DNA of 64,000 nucleotides from Margaritifera margaritifera (taxonomy: Eukaryota > Mollusca > Bivalvia > Unionida > Margaritiferidae): the NCBI GenBank assembly GCA_029931535.1, contig JAQPZY010001033.1:682001-746000 (forward strand), read 5' to 3'. A model generated the notes under the pieces. That model was not told the DNA's origin. It saw only the letters and a program-made list of their open reading frames with translations, and did not search any database. Below, piece by piece: positions 60,401 to 64,000 of the stretch. The position numbers and the translations under genes were made by a program. Position 1 is the first letter of the stretch. Each line of letters opens with the position of its first letter.

Positions 60401-62074
60401 ATGTTTGACACCCCTGATCCAAACTTTGTGCTAAGCTTGCACATTGGGTAAGGAAGAACCTTATTGTTTTCAAGGTCAAAAGGTTAAAGGTGAAGGTCAC
60501 TGTGACTGAAAGAAGAAAAATGGTTTCTGCACAATAACTGTAGTCCTCCACCATCTACAGTTACCAGATTTTGTGGATGGTATGCACTTGGGATAAAGAA
60601 GAACCTTATCAATTTTGGGCTCAAAATGTCAAAGGTCAGGGTCACTGTGACTAAAAGAATTAAAAATCATTTCTGCACAATAACATTAGTTCTGCATGAC
60701 AAACTTCAACCAAACTTTGTAGATGGCTTGCACTTGGTGTAAGGAAGCTGGCTATTAATTTTGAGGTCAAAGGTCAAGGTAACTTACTGAAAGAAGAAAG
60801 GTGGTTTCAGCACAATAACATTAGTTCTACATCACAGACCAGGCCCAAACTTAGTAGATGGCTTGTGCTTATGGTAAGGAAGAAACCTGTCAGTTTTGGG
60901 GCCTAAAGGACAAGGGTCAAGGTCACTGTGATTCAAAGAAGAAAAATGGTTTCTGTGCAAAAATTTTACTCATCTACATAGACAACTATTAAATACAGGG
61001 CCCATACACAGTACTCTTTTTGAACACAGACCTAGTTAGCATAATTAAGCAAAAACCACTTGATATATCTGTATTTATATATAAATTACCTGTTTAGATT
61101 TTCAGACCATTTTTAGAAATTTGTCAATTTTTTACACCTTTTTTAAACTTTTTTTCATGAAACCTTGTTTTTTTATGAAAATGTGTTAGCACAATTAGTC
61201 TAAAACCACTTTAAGTAGATAAATGAAGTTTGGTATGCATGTTTGTTTGCATATGTAAATGACTTATATATGTTTTACAAACACAAATCTAGTTTCTTTT
61301 TTCTTTTCATATATTGTCTGATTTGAAACAGTATCATTTGAGACCCTAGTATCTCTTGACCCCACCCTGGTCCATGACACAAAAGTCGGTACATATCTTA
61401 TATGTCTTCCTACAATGACTGCACATGTAAAGTTTAGTTACACCCCATCATGACATCAAAGGGGCATGTAGTGTTACCCCTGTCCATCTGTATGTCTGTC
61501 TGTCCATTATACCTTGGTTAAAATGTGAAAATATTACTATAACATTTAAATGTTTGTACATTTAACCACTTTACCATCTTCAAGGGAAACCAGTGGAGAG
61601 AGCCCATGATAACCTCCCACTTGCAAATGGACATGTAAGCTACCAAATTTAGTGAATTTCTATTTGGAAACTTAGCATGAGATAAAACAATATCCCAAAT
61701 GCTTTTTTAAACAGCGTGAGGAGATAGAAATAAACAGGTAATATAGTCTGTCAAAACTTGACTAAACTATACCATTATATTTCTTTCTTTATGCTGAAAC
61801 TGATATCCATGTATAATTATATCTTAAACAGTTAGACATACATGTAATTCATGTGTCTTGTATTTCTTGTACCTTGTATTTCTTTTTTCTTAACTCATTT
61901 TTTTGTATTTACATTGTAGGTTGAAATAGATCTTGGGAAGGATTATCGATATCATTCAGTATTTGCCTGTCCAATTTTAAGACAGCAGAGTACAGAAAAC
62001 AACCCACCTGTAAGACTTGTTTGTGGGCATGTCATCTCTCGTGATGCATTGAATAAACTCTCCACAGGAAATAA
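21840..62074 (+). CDS. RMND5: RMND5 (GID2 orthologue), RING subunit of the CTLH/GID E3 ligase; 8 of about 9 coding exons
   Basis: The joined exons encode about 370 residues of a protein that follows human RMND5A/B along its whole length. The family is known to supply the RING activity, with MAEA, of the CTLH/GID ubiquitin ligase in cytosol and nucleus. Domain order: a helical N-terminus (residues 1-95), LisH (about 114-146, [20 protein letters not shown]), CTLH/CRA (about 147-285, including [14 protein letters not shown] and [20 protein letters not shown]), then the divergent RING. C336 (FACPILRQQ), C354 and H356 ([12 protein letters not shown]) are present. The terminal CPYC block should be in an exon beyond 64000. 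All junction phases agree: 1, 0, 0, 2, 1, 2, 0, 2. The visible length plus about 20 residues equals the usual 391. Introns range from 0.9 to 15.3 kb and are full of transposons. Invertebrates usually have one RMND5 gene, so A or B is not assigned. Confidence 0.95.
22262..23162. mobile_element. 901 bp fold-back element with 9 bp target duplication
   Basis: The left end holds tandem GGACGTTTCGCCCC / CCCACTTCAATGGACATTTC motifs (22269-22442). The right end (23041-23156) holds their reverse complement, including a 30 bp exact match around GGGGCGAAATGTCTTGGGCC. The 9-mer AAATCATAC stands on both sides (22253-22261 and 23163-23171). The interior has AAT/AAG triplet runs (about 22637-22667) and no gene. 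Confidence 0.8.
23416..24272. mobile_element. About 0.86 kb fold-back element (GTCCTACTAAACAC ends)
   Basis: The ends GGTCCTACTAAACACTGCAA (23416) and GCGGTGTTTAGTAGGACTG (24256-24274) are inverted. A longer subterminal stretch, 23430-23520, is the reverse complement of 23851-23945 (for example CAACATTCAGTATTTT with CACTATTGTCATTTT). The part 23815-23960 is also repeated directly at 24110-24250. Subterminal GTCTTTG(C/T) motifs are repeated many times. No coding capacity. Confidence 0.7.
24278..24421. repeat. About 144 bp hairpin
   Basis: The arm at 24281-24333 (GAATGGAATACTGCCC) is the imperfect reverse complement of 24363-24419 (GGGCAGTATTCCATTC), with a 29 bp loop. Confidence 0.8.
24541..25887. 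other. Intronic DNA, no gene seen
   Basis: The open frame at 25008-25298 (96 codons) has no motif I can support. A short inverted match between 24700-24725 and 24815-24845 (AATTTATTAATTTTGACT type) lies here. Confidence 0.4.
25888..26880 (+). repeat. Family A element: head and about seven tandem units
   Basis: It begins with the head TTTTTAGCTGTATTGGTCAT, then AGACCAGGAGAGCTTATGG. Units of about 140 bp follow (GTTTTCACCAGAAGACTTCT, GTTGGTCTTAAATGAAAATG, CCAATATGGCCACCACA). The usual tail is missing; the array ends in GAGAATATCAGAGATACAG. Confidence 0.75.
26989..27013. repeat. (ATT)n microsatellite
   Basis: About eight ATT units, shortly before the hAT left end. Confidence 0.9.
27330..28700 (-). 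pseudogene. Decayed hAT transposase (ZNF862-like)
   Basis: Reading from 28640 down: WFQSGQSGW, then [33 protein letters not shown] and HTRWLSF at about 28557-28260. These are the D-x-(A/S)-xVM and CIAHRL blocks of the hAT RNase H-like core. Later blocks are [12 protein letters not shown], then [16 protein letters not shown] and LFDPYLYG near 27880-27780. After a stop comes the hAT C-terminal dimerisation block, [20 protein letters not shown], at about 27530-27440. Frameshifts and stops (for example at 28252-28254 and 27572-27574) show it is dead. The order fits ZNF862/KIAA1586-like hAT proteins. Confidence 0.85.
28756..28847. repeat. (CT)n microsatellite
   Basis: About 90 bp of CT with one TT interruption. 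It creates meaningless SLSLSL open frames on the + strand. Confidence 0.97.
29856..31536 (+). mobile_element. pogo-like DNA transposon relic, 1.68 kb, with inverted ends
   Basis: The left end CTGTAGTATCATTTATTTTC and the reverse complement of the right end, CTGTAGTATCAGCAATTTTC, match closely. The similarity continues inward (TTTCGTGGG, ATTTTCGTAGTT/ATTTTCATGGTT, TACTTAAATTTGTGG/TATTTAAATTCGTGG) for about 80 bp. TA follows the right end (31537-31538). A DDE transposase fragment lies within. Confidence 0.75.
30408..30770 (+). pseudogene. DDE (pogo/Tigger-like) transposase fragment
   Basis: The frame reads [20 protein letters not shown], then [20 protein letters not shown], then [16 protein letters not shown]. 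The FD-x-x-KAH aspartate block and the [10 protein letters not shown] block are diagnostic of DDE_1 endonucleases. A stop after EYKK and later stops show it is inactive. The N-terminal half is not visible. Confidence 0.8.
31780..32789. other. Intronic DNA, no gene seen
   Basis: About 1 kb of AT-rich sequence without features I can name. Confidence 0.4.
32790..32860 (+). repeat. Tail module of a family A element
   Basis: CAGTTAAAAGGAAGAAATGG, TCTTATCTTGAATTCCTGG and AGTAGAGCATCAGTCC recur from the tails at 11715-11800 and 52700-52775. Here the tail stands without its tandem array. Confidence 0.8.
32880..35400 (+). pseudogene. Decayed DIRS-like retrotransposon (RT, RNase H, tyrosine recombinase)
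   Basis: Translated blocks appear in the order of a DIRS-type polyprotein, in shifting frames. The RT block [20 protein letters not shown] lies near 33460-33520, and [19 protein letters not shown] near 33780-33840. RNase H-like blocks are [18 protein letters not shown] near 33970-34025 and [15 protein letters not shown] near 34195-34240. A recombinase N-terminal block follows near 34740-34855 ([11 protein letters not shown], then [13 protein letters not shown]). A weaker region to about 35370 may hold the catalytic part of the recombinase. The RT, RNase H and recombinase order is typical of DIRS elements; the assignment rests on remembered family motifs. Numerous stops make it inactive. Confidence 0.65.
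35758..36113. repeat. Long inverted repeat pair around a 17 bp poly-C run
   Basis: AGAAACCAATTTTTGGAGTA at about 35758 pairs exactly over 22 bp with the reverse complement at 36092-36113. Imperfect pairing continues inward through TTCTTACCTGATAATA (35796) and ATGATCAGGTAAGTATTA (36062). A poly-C run lies at 35912-35928. The outer arm overlaps DIRS-like coding sequence on the right, so this may be a DIRS terminal or internal repeat, not a separate element. Confidence 0.7.
36095..36840 (+). pseudogene. Second DIRS-like fragment
   Basis: [20 protein letters not shown] near 36150-36210 repeats the RT block [16 protein letters not shown] of the first copy. Further blocks (MRPLQM-type near 36350-36370, IMAGDA near 36655-36670) repeat the first copy around 34020. 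The two fragments are diverged copies lying head to tail, not one continuous element. A poly-T run lies at 36686-36698. Confidence 0.6.
36841..37292. other. Intronic DNA before exon 2
   Basis: Nothing recognised except the polypyrimidine-poor acceptor TGTATTTTCACAG at 37280-37292. Confidence 0.4.
37293..37438 (+). CDS. RMND5: RMND5 exon 2
   Basis: Encodes [20 protein letters not shown], then [20 protein letters not shown] and KVGKAIDR, matching the RMND5 helical region (KRIKDTV, DHKDIHSSVS, VGKAIDK). Starts in phase 1 and ends in phase 0 before GTATCC. Confidence 0.95.
37439..38079. other. Intron 2, first part, no feature seen
   Basis: AT-rich, with no repeat family I could match. Confidence 0.4.
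38080..38518 (+). repeat. Second copy of the right part of the 48000 pogo-like element
   Basis: This aligns by eye with 49150-49618. Shared segments include CATACTTTAGTCTTGCAGAA, AACAGTCTTTACTTTTTAAG, ATATTTTGCCAAGAAATCAT and CTCACGACAGTGC. It ends near GACCGGTTTTACG, a decayed terminus. Confidence 0.75.
38853..38964. repeat. 28 bp minisatellite, 4 copies
   Basis: Four identical 28 bp units (TGCTGATTATGGATTGCTTG plus GACCCTTA) in direct tandem, suggesting recent expansion. Confidence 0.97.
38965..39246. other. No feature seen
   Basis: AT-rich intron sequence between a minisatellite and a SINE. Confidence 0.4.
39260..39445 (+). mobile_element. tRNA-derived SINE with perfect 13 bp target duplication
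   Basis: The A box is in TGGCTCAGTGGTTAGC and a degenerate B box lies in GGGTTAAAATTCAACC. The core includes GTGTCCTTGGGCAAGGCACT, which resembles V-SINE-type central domains. The tail ends AAGCACCAAACCAAA. TACTTTGGATTGT flanks both sides exactly (39247-39259 and 39446-39458). A second copy lies at 63151-63338. Confidence 0.9.
39787..41312 (-). mobile_element. Internally deleted hAT transposon, 1.5 kb
   Basis: The termini CAGGGCTGAGCAAAT and ATTTGCTCAACCCTG are inverted repeats of about 15 bp with one mismatch. Subterminal CACTAGTCCCACCTTACT units of 21 bp repeat about 3.5 times at 39846-39920. ACTAGTCCGGGAC-type motifs fill the right end. Inside, on the minus strand, is a short hAT gene with only its two ends left. 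ATCAG lies directly outside both termini, a shorter match than the usual 8 bp duplication. Confidence 0.8.
40080..40594 (-). pseudogene. hAT transposase remnant: N-terminal and C-terminal pieces joined
   Basis: The first piece (40594-40370) contains a basic start and [20 protein letters not shown], which resembles the start of hAT proteins ahead of a zinc finger. After a stop, a second piece (40364-40080) contains [38 protein letters not shown] and the dimerisation domain end. The large catalytic middle is absent, so the copy could only be moved by another transposase. Confidence 0.75.
41313..42427. other. Intron 2, no gene seen
   Basis: AT-rich, featureless apart from short open frames. Confidence 0.4.
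42428..42461. repeat. (CT)n microsatellite
   Basis: Seventeen CT units. Confidence 0.97.
42462..44815. other. Intron 2, no gene seen
   Basis: A poly-A run lies at about 42898-42914 and a short GT run at 42964-42973. The 103-codon frame at 44441-44752 has no recognisable motif. Confidence 0.4.
44816..45150. repeat. Five-copy minisatellite with alternating 62 and 67 bp spacing
   Basis: The core GGGGCCAGGTAATACCAGAT, then CGGTCTAGAATGTGGTAGGT, recurs at 44831, 44893, 44960, 45027 and 45089. The spacings are 62, 67, 67 and 62 bp. Two linker types occur, GTGTTACCAATCATT and CTTTAGRTTGGTGACATT; the second resembles the first read in reverse. The array ends about 100 bp before exon 3. Confidence 0.95.
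45253..45390 (+). CDS. RMND5: RMND5 exon 3 (LisH)
   Basis: Encodes [19 protein letters not shown], then [20 protein letters not shown] and IAEALNE. This is the LisH-containing part of RMND5. 138 bp, phase 0 at both ends, with TTTGCAG acceptor and GTCTGT donor. Confidence 0.95.
45391..46239. other. Intron 3, start; no firm feature
   Basis: The frame at 45568-45834 and a neighbouring acidic frame ([18 protein letters not shown] near 45750) resemble the acidic start of some DNA transposases, but this is too weak to call. Confidence 0.35.
46240..46770. repeat. Family C dispersed repeat with tail
   Basis: About three units share AACTGCTTAACAGAATTTGA, CCAAATTTGACA and AAAGCATCCTGGCAT with 9390-9715. 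The copy ends in CCCACTTAGGCCTCTTGTTC, a tail similar to the family B tail near 4795. Confidence 0.6.
46771..47997. other. Intron 3, no firm feature
   Basis: An acidic stretch near 47550-47780 ([20 protein letters not shown], then [13 protein letters not shown]) resembles the N-terminus of piggyBac transposases, but one stop and the shortness leave it unsupported. Confidence 0.35.
48000..49618. mobile_element. 1.6 kb inverted-repeat element with pogo-like ends (CAGTAAAACCTG)
   Basis: The left end CAGTAAAACCTGCCTTGAGA follows TA; the right end is CATGACAGGTTTTACTG followed by TG, a probably mutated TA. The pattern CAGTAAAACC is typical of pogo/Tigger termini. Internally, 48950-49170 and 49140-49470 are two copies of one segment (CAGTCTTTACTTTT, GTTACAAAGGATTAAATAAA). 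GGTCGCTCATGACAG motifs cluster at the right end and GGTCTCTCAAGACAG motifs at the left. No transposase is visible. Confidence 0.65.
49619..50073 (+). pseudogene. hAT transposase C-terminal end
   Basis: The open frame continues from the preceding repeat. Its own hAT part begins near 49622 ([20 protein letters not shown]) and runs to TAA at 50071. It includes [20 protein letters not shown] and [20 protein letters not shown], the hAT C-terminal dimerisation block (S-x-x-ER-FS-x-x-N-x-x-x-x-x-R-x-x-L). This is the longest intact transposase stretch in the window (about 150 codons without a stop), but the catalytic core is missing. An end-like palindromic stretch (AAGGGGGAGCTCCCCCTT) lies at 50156-50174. 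Confidence 0.85.
50309..50409 (+). CDS. RMND5: RMND5 exon 4
   Basis: Encodes [20 protein letters not shown], then [13 protein letters not shown], matching the RMND5 CTLH start (EPFVELNRILEALK). Phase 0 to phase 2, with TTGCAG acceptor and GTATCT donor. Confidence 0.95.
50673..50841. repeat. 13 bp minisatellite, 13 copies, mostly alternating
   Basis: Thirteen units of CCTGAYTTCATGA. The sixth base alternates C and T in a 26 bp higher-order pattern, with one break (two C units in a row at copies 7 and 8). Confidence 0.98.
50842..51592. other. Intron 4, no gene seen
   Basis: Antisense frames at 50823-51186 have no recognisable domain. A 50 bp near-duplicate lies at 51300-51355 and 51358-51432 (CCAAGGGTCGATGTA, GAAGATGACATCATGTATGT). 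Confidence 0.4.
51593..52775 (+). repeat. Family A element: complete head, array and tail
   Basis: Head TTTTTAGTTATACTCGTCAT then GGACCAGAAGAGCTTATGGG. About seven units follow, with TCTAGTTGGTCCTAAATG repeated at roughly 142 bp spacing. The tail is GTTAAAAGGAAGAATGG, TCTTATCTTGAATTTCTGG and AGAGCATCAGTCCCATTAA. This is the most complete copy in the window. Confidence 0.8.
52776..53727. other. Intron 4, last part
   Basis: A 39 bp unit is duplicated in tandem at 53029-53106 (CTGATAAAATTGCTATTTTT plus GCAATCATGAATAGGTAAT). Nothing else recognised. Confidence 0.6.
53728..53894 (+). CDS. RMND5: RMND5 exon 5
   Basis: Encodes [20 protein letters not shown], then [20 protein letters not shown] and [15 protein letters not shown]. 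This is the CTLH to CRA part of RMND5 (AQNSSLEFKLHRL, REALQYAKNFQPF). Phase 2 to phase 1, with GTTGCAG acceptor and GTTAGA donor. Confidence 0.97.
54454..54709 (-). mobile_element. tRNA-derived SINE with perfect 10 bp target duplication
   Basis: On the minus strand it reads GGGTCCCAAGTGGCTGAGTG, GTCTAAGGTGCTTGCCTTTA, then AGAAAGCTTGCTAGTAGC, and ends in an AAACCAAACCAAA tail at the left. TTATTCTTGA flanks both sides (54444-54453 and 54710-54719). The head is shared with the copy at 12271. Confidence 0.9.
54797..54962 (+). CDS. RMND5: RMND5 exon 6
   Basis: Encodes [20 protein letters not shown], then [20 protein letters not shown] and [14 protein letters not shown]. Matches the RMND5 CRA region. 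Phase 1 to phase 2, with CTAACAG acceptor and GTAGGT donor. A second GTAACC four bases later is out of frame with exon 7. Confidence 0.97.
54963..55429. other. Intron 6, first part
   Basis: No feature seen. Confidence 0.4.
55430..55920 (+). repeat. Family D dispersed repeat, about three units
   Basis: Units of about 155-170 bp share ACAAAAACCTTGTTAGCA, AGATTAAGCAAAAACCACTT, CATATGTAGATGACCTGATT and AGGCCATTACAGCAATTTT. Relatives lie at 57585-57820, 59880-60215 and 61010-61310. Confidence 0.7.
55921..57570 (+). repeat. Family B element: complete head, array and tail
   Basis: Head TTAGCTCACCTGGCATAAGA. About nine units of roughly 146 bp follow (CTTGTTACCACTCTGGAGGC, TGATCCGATTTTGATCAAAC, TTGGAATAT, GAGCAAGATCCATGCATA). 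The tail at about 57335-57570 has AATTATGCCTTTAGAAAGAA and ATCAACATGATATAAAGTTT. Confidence 0.8.
57585..57820 (+). repeat. Family D repeat with ATGTTTTATAAACACAAATC tail
   Basis: One unit plus a tail that recurs at 61264-61310 (TATGTTTTACAAACACAAAT). Confidence 0.65.
57821..58696. other. Intron 6, last part
   Basis: Microsatellites (ATT)n at about 58443-58466 and (GTT)n at about 58472-58501. The frame at 58530-58874 runs through the intron into exon 7 and is real only from 58697 to 58799. Confidence 0.6.
58697..58799 (+). CDS. RMND5: RMND5 exon 7
   Basis: Encodes [20 protein letters not shown] then [14 protein letters not shown], matching SAGCVALPALINIK and GVWNQKDELP of the family. Phase 2 to phase 0, with TTACAG acceptor and GTATGT donor. 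Confidence 0.97.
58800..59879. other. Intron 7, first part, no gene seen
   Basis: A short TTGC tetranucleotide run lies at about 58825-58847. The frame at 58888-59100 is lysine- and phenylalanine-rich AT sequence without a motif. Confidence 0.4.
59880..60215 (+). repeat. Family D dispersed repeat
   Basis: Two units with GTCCGTTAGCAAGATTGCAC, CATATATAGATGATTAAATT and AAGCCATTACAGCAATTTTA. Confidence 0.65.
60230..60990 (+). repeat. Family E tandem repeat (GGTCAAGGTCACTGTGA units)
   Basis: Four to five units of about 125-130 bp outside the inserted MITE. Each has GGTTTCTGCACAATAAC, TTTGTAGATGGCTTGCACTT, GGTAAGGAAGAACCTTATC and AAAGGTCAAGGTCACTGTGA. This unit type is familiar from mollusc genomes. 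Confidence 0.75.
60293..60416. mobile_element. 124 bp hAT-type MITE inside family E
   Basis: The ends CAGCGGTTTCAAACTC and TGTTTGACACCCCTG are imperfect inverted repeats of the CAGGGGTGTCAAAC type. The interior (GGTGGGCCAGATTTGATATA) is similar to the reverse complement of 20390-20483. The flanking octamers ATCTACAG and ATCCAAAC match at only 5 of 8 positions. Confidence 0.8.
61010..61310 (+). repeat. Family D dispersed repeat
   Basis: Two units and the ACAAACACAAATCTAGTTTC tail. Confidence 0.65.
61311..61919. other. Intron 7, last part
   Basis: No gene seen. It ends in a pyrimidine-rich tract and the TTGTAG acceptor. Confidence 0.4.
61920..62074 (+). CDS. RMND5: RMND5 exon 8 (first half of the RING)
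   Basis: Encodes [20 protein letters not shown], then [20 protein letters not shown] and [11 protein letters not shown]. The Cys of ACPIL and the Cys and His of VCGH are the metal-binding residues seen here. Ends in phase 2 before GTAAGT. The CPYC-containing last exon must lie beyond 64000. Confidence 0.97.
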
Positions 62075-63150
62075 GTAAGTCTTGTCAAATCATTCATCAT
62101 TTAGAAGGTTTTGGCTGGGAGACAAGTATTTCTTTTATTTACTATTATATGAAATTTTGTTACTCTTTTTGTAATTTGAGGGGTTTAAAAATTGAAACAA
62201 GAACTCTGCTGACATGAAATGTTGGGTAGCTTACATGGTTGTAAGGCCAAGTGGGCTTATGGTATGATGTTGTGTCCATCATGCATTGTTTATTGTCATT
62301 TGTTCATTCATCAACAATTGCTTGTTACCATTGTGAAGTTGATATTACTGATCTGATTTCAATCAAACTTGGAATATGGGTTTATATCATCAAAATCTTA
62401 AATGAGTTTGATAATGAGCAAAATTCATGAATATTAATGAAGTGATCTTGCATCAGATTTGCTAATGTTGTTAACACCCTGGAGGTCACATTTCTGATCC
62501 AGTTTTGATCAAACTTGGAATATATGCTTATGTTGTTAAGATCTTGGATGAGTTTGATAATGGGTGAGATCCATGCATACTAATGAGGTGATCTTTCATC
62601 AGATTGGTTGAGCTTGTTACCACTCTGGAGGCCATGTTTCTAATCTGATTCGGATCAGACTTAGAATATATGCTTATATCATTAAGATCTCAGACGGGTT
62701 CGATAATATGAGCAAGATCCACACATACTAATGAGATGATCTAGCATCTGATTGGCTGAGCATGTTATCCCTCTGAAAGCCATATTTCTAATCTCATTTT
62801 GATCAAACGTGCAGTTTGGGCTTATGTCATCAAAATGTTGCATGGAATCCATAATGAGCAGAATTCACAAATATTAATAAAGTAATCTTGCGTGTGATTG
62901 ACAGAGCAAGTCACCACTCTGGAGGCCATATTTCTGATCCAATTTTTAAAAACTTGGAATATATGCTTGGTCATTAAGATCTCAGACAAGTTCAGTGATG
63001 AGCGAGATCCATGCATACCAATAATGTGATCTTATATCTAATTTGCTGAGCTTGTCACCCCACTGAAAGCCATATTTCTGATTCCATTTTGATTAAACTT
63101 GAAATATAAGCTTATGTCTTAACTTGGATTGGTTACTTAATGAACAAGAT

Positions 63151-63338
63151 GGTTTGGTTTGGTTTTTATGGCACAGCAACACAAGTAGGTTATTTAGTAT
63201 CGAGGCAATTTGAGTAAAGCGCCTTGCCCAAGGACACAGCATGGTAACCAACCCTAGCTGATCCAGTGGTAGGATTCAAACCCACACCCTTTTGGTTGCA
63301 AGTCTGGCACGCTAACCACTGAGCCATGGCAACTTCAT
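63151..63338 (-). mobile_element. tRNA-derived SINE, second copy of the 39260 family
   Basis: On the minus strand it reads GCCATGGCTCAGTGGTTAGC, then GGGTGTGGGTTTGAATCC (B box), GTGTCCTTGGGCAAGGCGCT and a final AAACCAAACC tail. TGAACAAGAT (63141-63150) and TGAGCAAGAT (63339-63348) flank it, a 9/10 target duplication taken from the family B unit. Confidence 0.9.
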
Positions 63339-63793
63339 TGAGCAAGATCCACCCATACTAATGATATAAACTTGCATGTGATTGTCTGACCGTGTTACCA
63401 CTCTCATCCAGTTTTGATCAGACTTGGAATATATGATATATATCAAGATCTTGGCTGAGTTCAGTAATTAGTGACATCCACACATCATAATGATGTGATC
63501 TTGCATGAGATTGGCTGAGCTTGTTACCACTCTGGAGGCCATATTTCTAATACAGTTTTGATAAAACTTGGAATATATACTTATATCATCAAGATCTTTT
63601 ACAAGTTCGATAATGAGTGAGATCCACACATTTTAATGATGTAATCTTGCATCTGATTATCTTTGCTTGTTACAACTCTGGAGCCATATTTGTGATCCGA
63701 TTTTGATCAAACTTTGAATATATGACTCTATCATCAGGATCTTGGATTGTTTCCATAATGTGCGAGATTCATGCATATTTATGAGGTGATCTT

Positions 63794-64000
63794 GCATGTG
63801 ATTGGCCAAGCTTATTACCCCTGTGAAAGCCATAATTCTTGCATGTGATTGGCCAAGCTTATTACCACTGTGAAAGCCATAATTCTTGCATGTGATTGGC
63901 CAAGCTTATTACCACTGTGAAAGCCATAATTCTTGCATGTGATTGGCCAAGCTTATTACCACTGTGAAAGCCATAATTCTTGCATGTGATTGGCCAAGCG
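63794..64000. repeat. 47 bp minisatellite grown from part of a family B unit, at least 4.4 copies
   Basis: GCATGTGATTGGCCAAGCTT recurs at 63794, 63841, 63888, 63935 and 63982, exactly 47 bp apart. The copies are almost identical and the array continues past the window edge. Confidence 0.97.

Larger units (their letters stand above)
62235..64000 (+). repeat. Family B element running off the window
   Basis: Head AGCTTACATGGTTGTAAGGC. Units start at TGATCTTGCATC near 62442, 62589, 62737, 62882 and 63026, a period of 144-148 bp. A SINE interrupts the array at 63151-63338, and it then continues to the window end. Confidence 0.85.

Overview
The window looks like animal nuclear DNA, AT-rich and very repeat-dense, most likely from a mollusc or another lophotrochozoan. 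The evidence is spliced exons with GT/AG borders, tRNA-derived SINEs ending in CCAAA- or CAAAC-type tails, long dispersed families of roughly 140-150 bp tandem units with AGCTCACCTGGC-type heads as seen in mollusc genomes, and relics of hAT, pogo-like, DIRS-like and LINE elements. The species assignment is an inference.

One conserved host gene can be followed with confidence. It is the RMND5 (GID2) orthologue on the + strand, the RING-type subunit of the CTLH/GID ubiquitin ligase. Eight coding exons lie at 21840-21975, 37293-37438, 45253-45390, 50309-50409, 53728-53894, 54797-54962, 58697-58799 and 61920-62074. Their splice phases all agree, and together they encode about 370 residues. The last exon, which should carry the second half of the RING, lies beyond the right edge. 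A second host gene may end at 1489-1878, where a last exon encodes a short protein tail with a C-terminal membrane anchor; I do not recognise its family.

Layout: 1-1880 holds repeats and the tail-anchored last exon. 1880-12400 is intergenic or intronic DNA with tandem-repeat elements, a TA-flanked 982 bp inverted-repeat element and SINEs. 12590-18100 holds a decayed LINE (minus) and a decayed transposase-like gene with a near-identical inverted duplicate. 19230-21600 holds an inverted-repeat element and a LINE 3' end that carries a 249 bp hAT MITE and an in-frame 36 bp minisatellite, ending about 250 bp before the RMND5 start codon. 21840-62074 is RMND5 with its very large introns. Intron 1 (15.3 kb) contains nested fold-back elements, a 4.7 kb hAT relic with a pogo-like element inside it, and two DIRS-like fragments. 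Later introns contain an internally deleted hAT copy, SINEs with intact target-site duplications, and several minisatellites. 62235-64000 is a 146 bp-unit repeat array that runs off the window.

Nothing here looks like a new enzymatic or defence system. The unusual content is structural: nested transposons, a minisatellite born inside a LINE reading frame, head-tandem array-tail mobile units, and palindromic composites.
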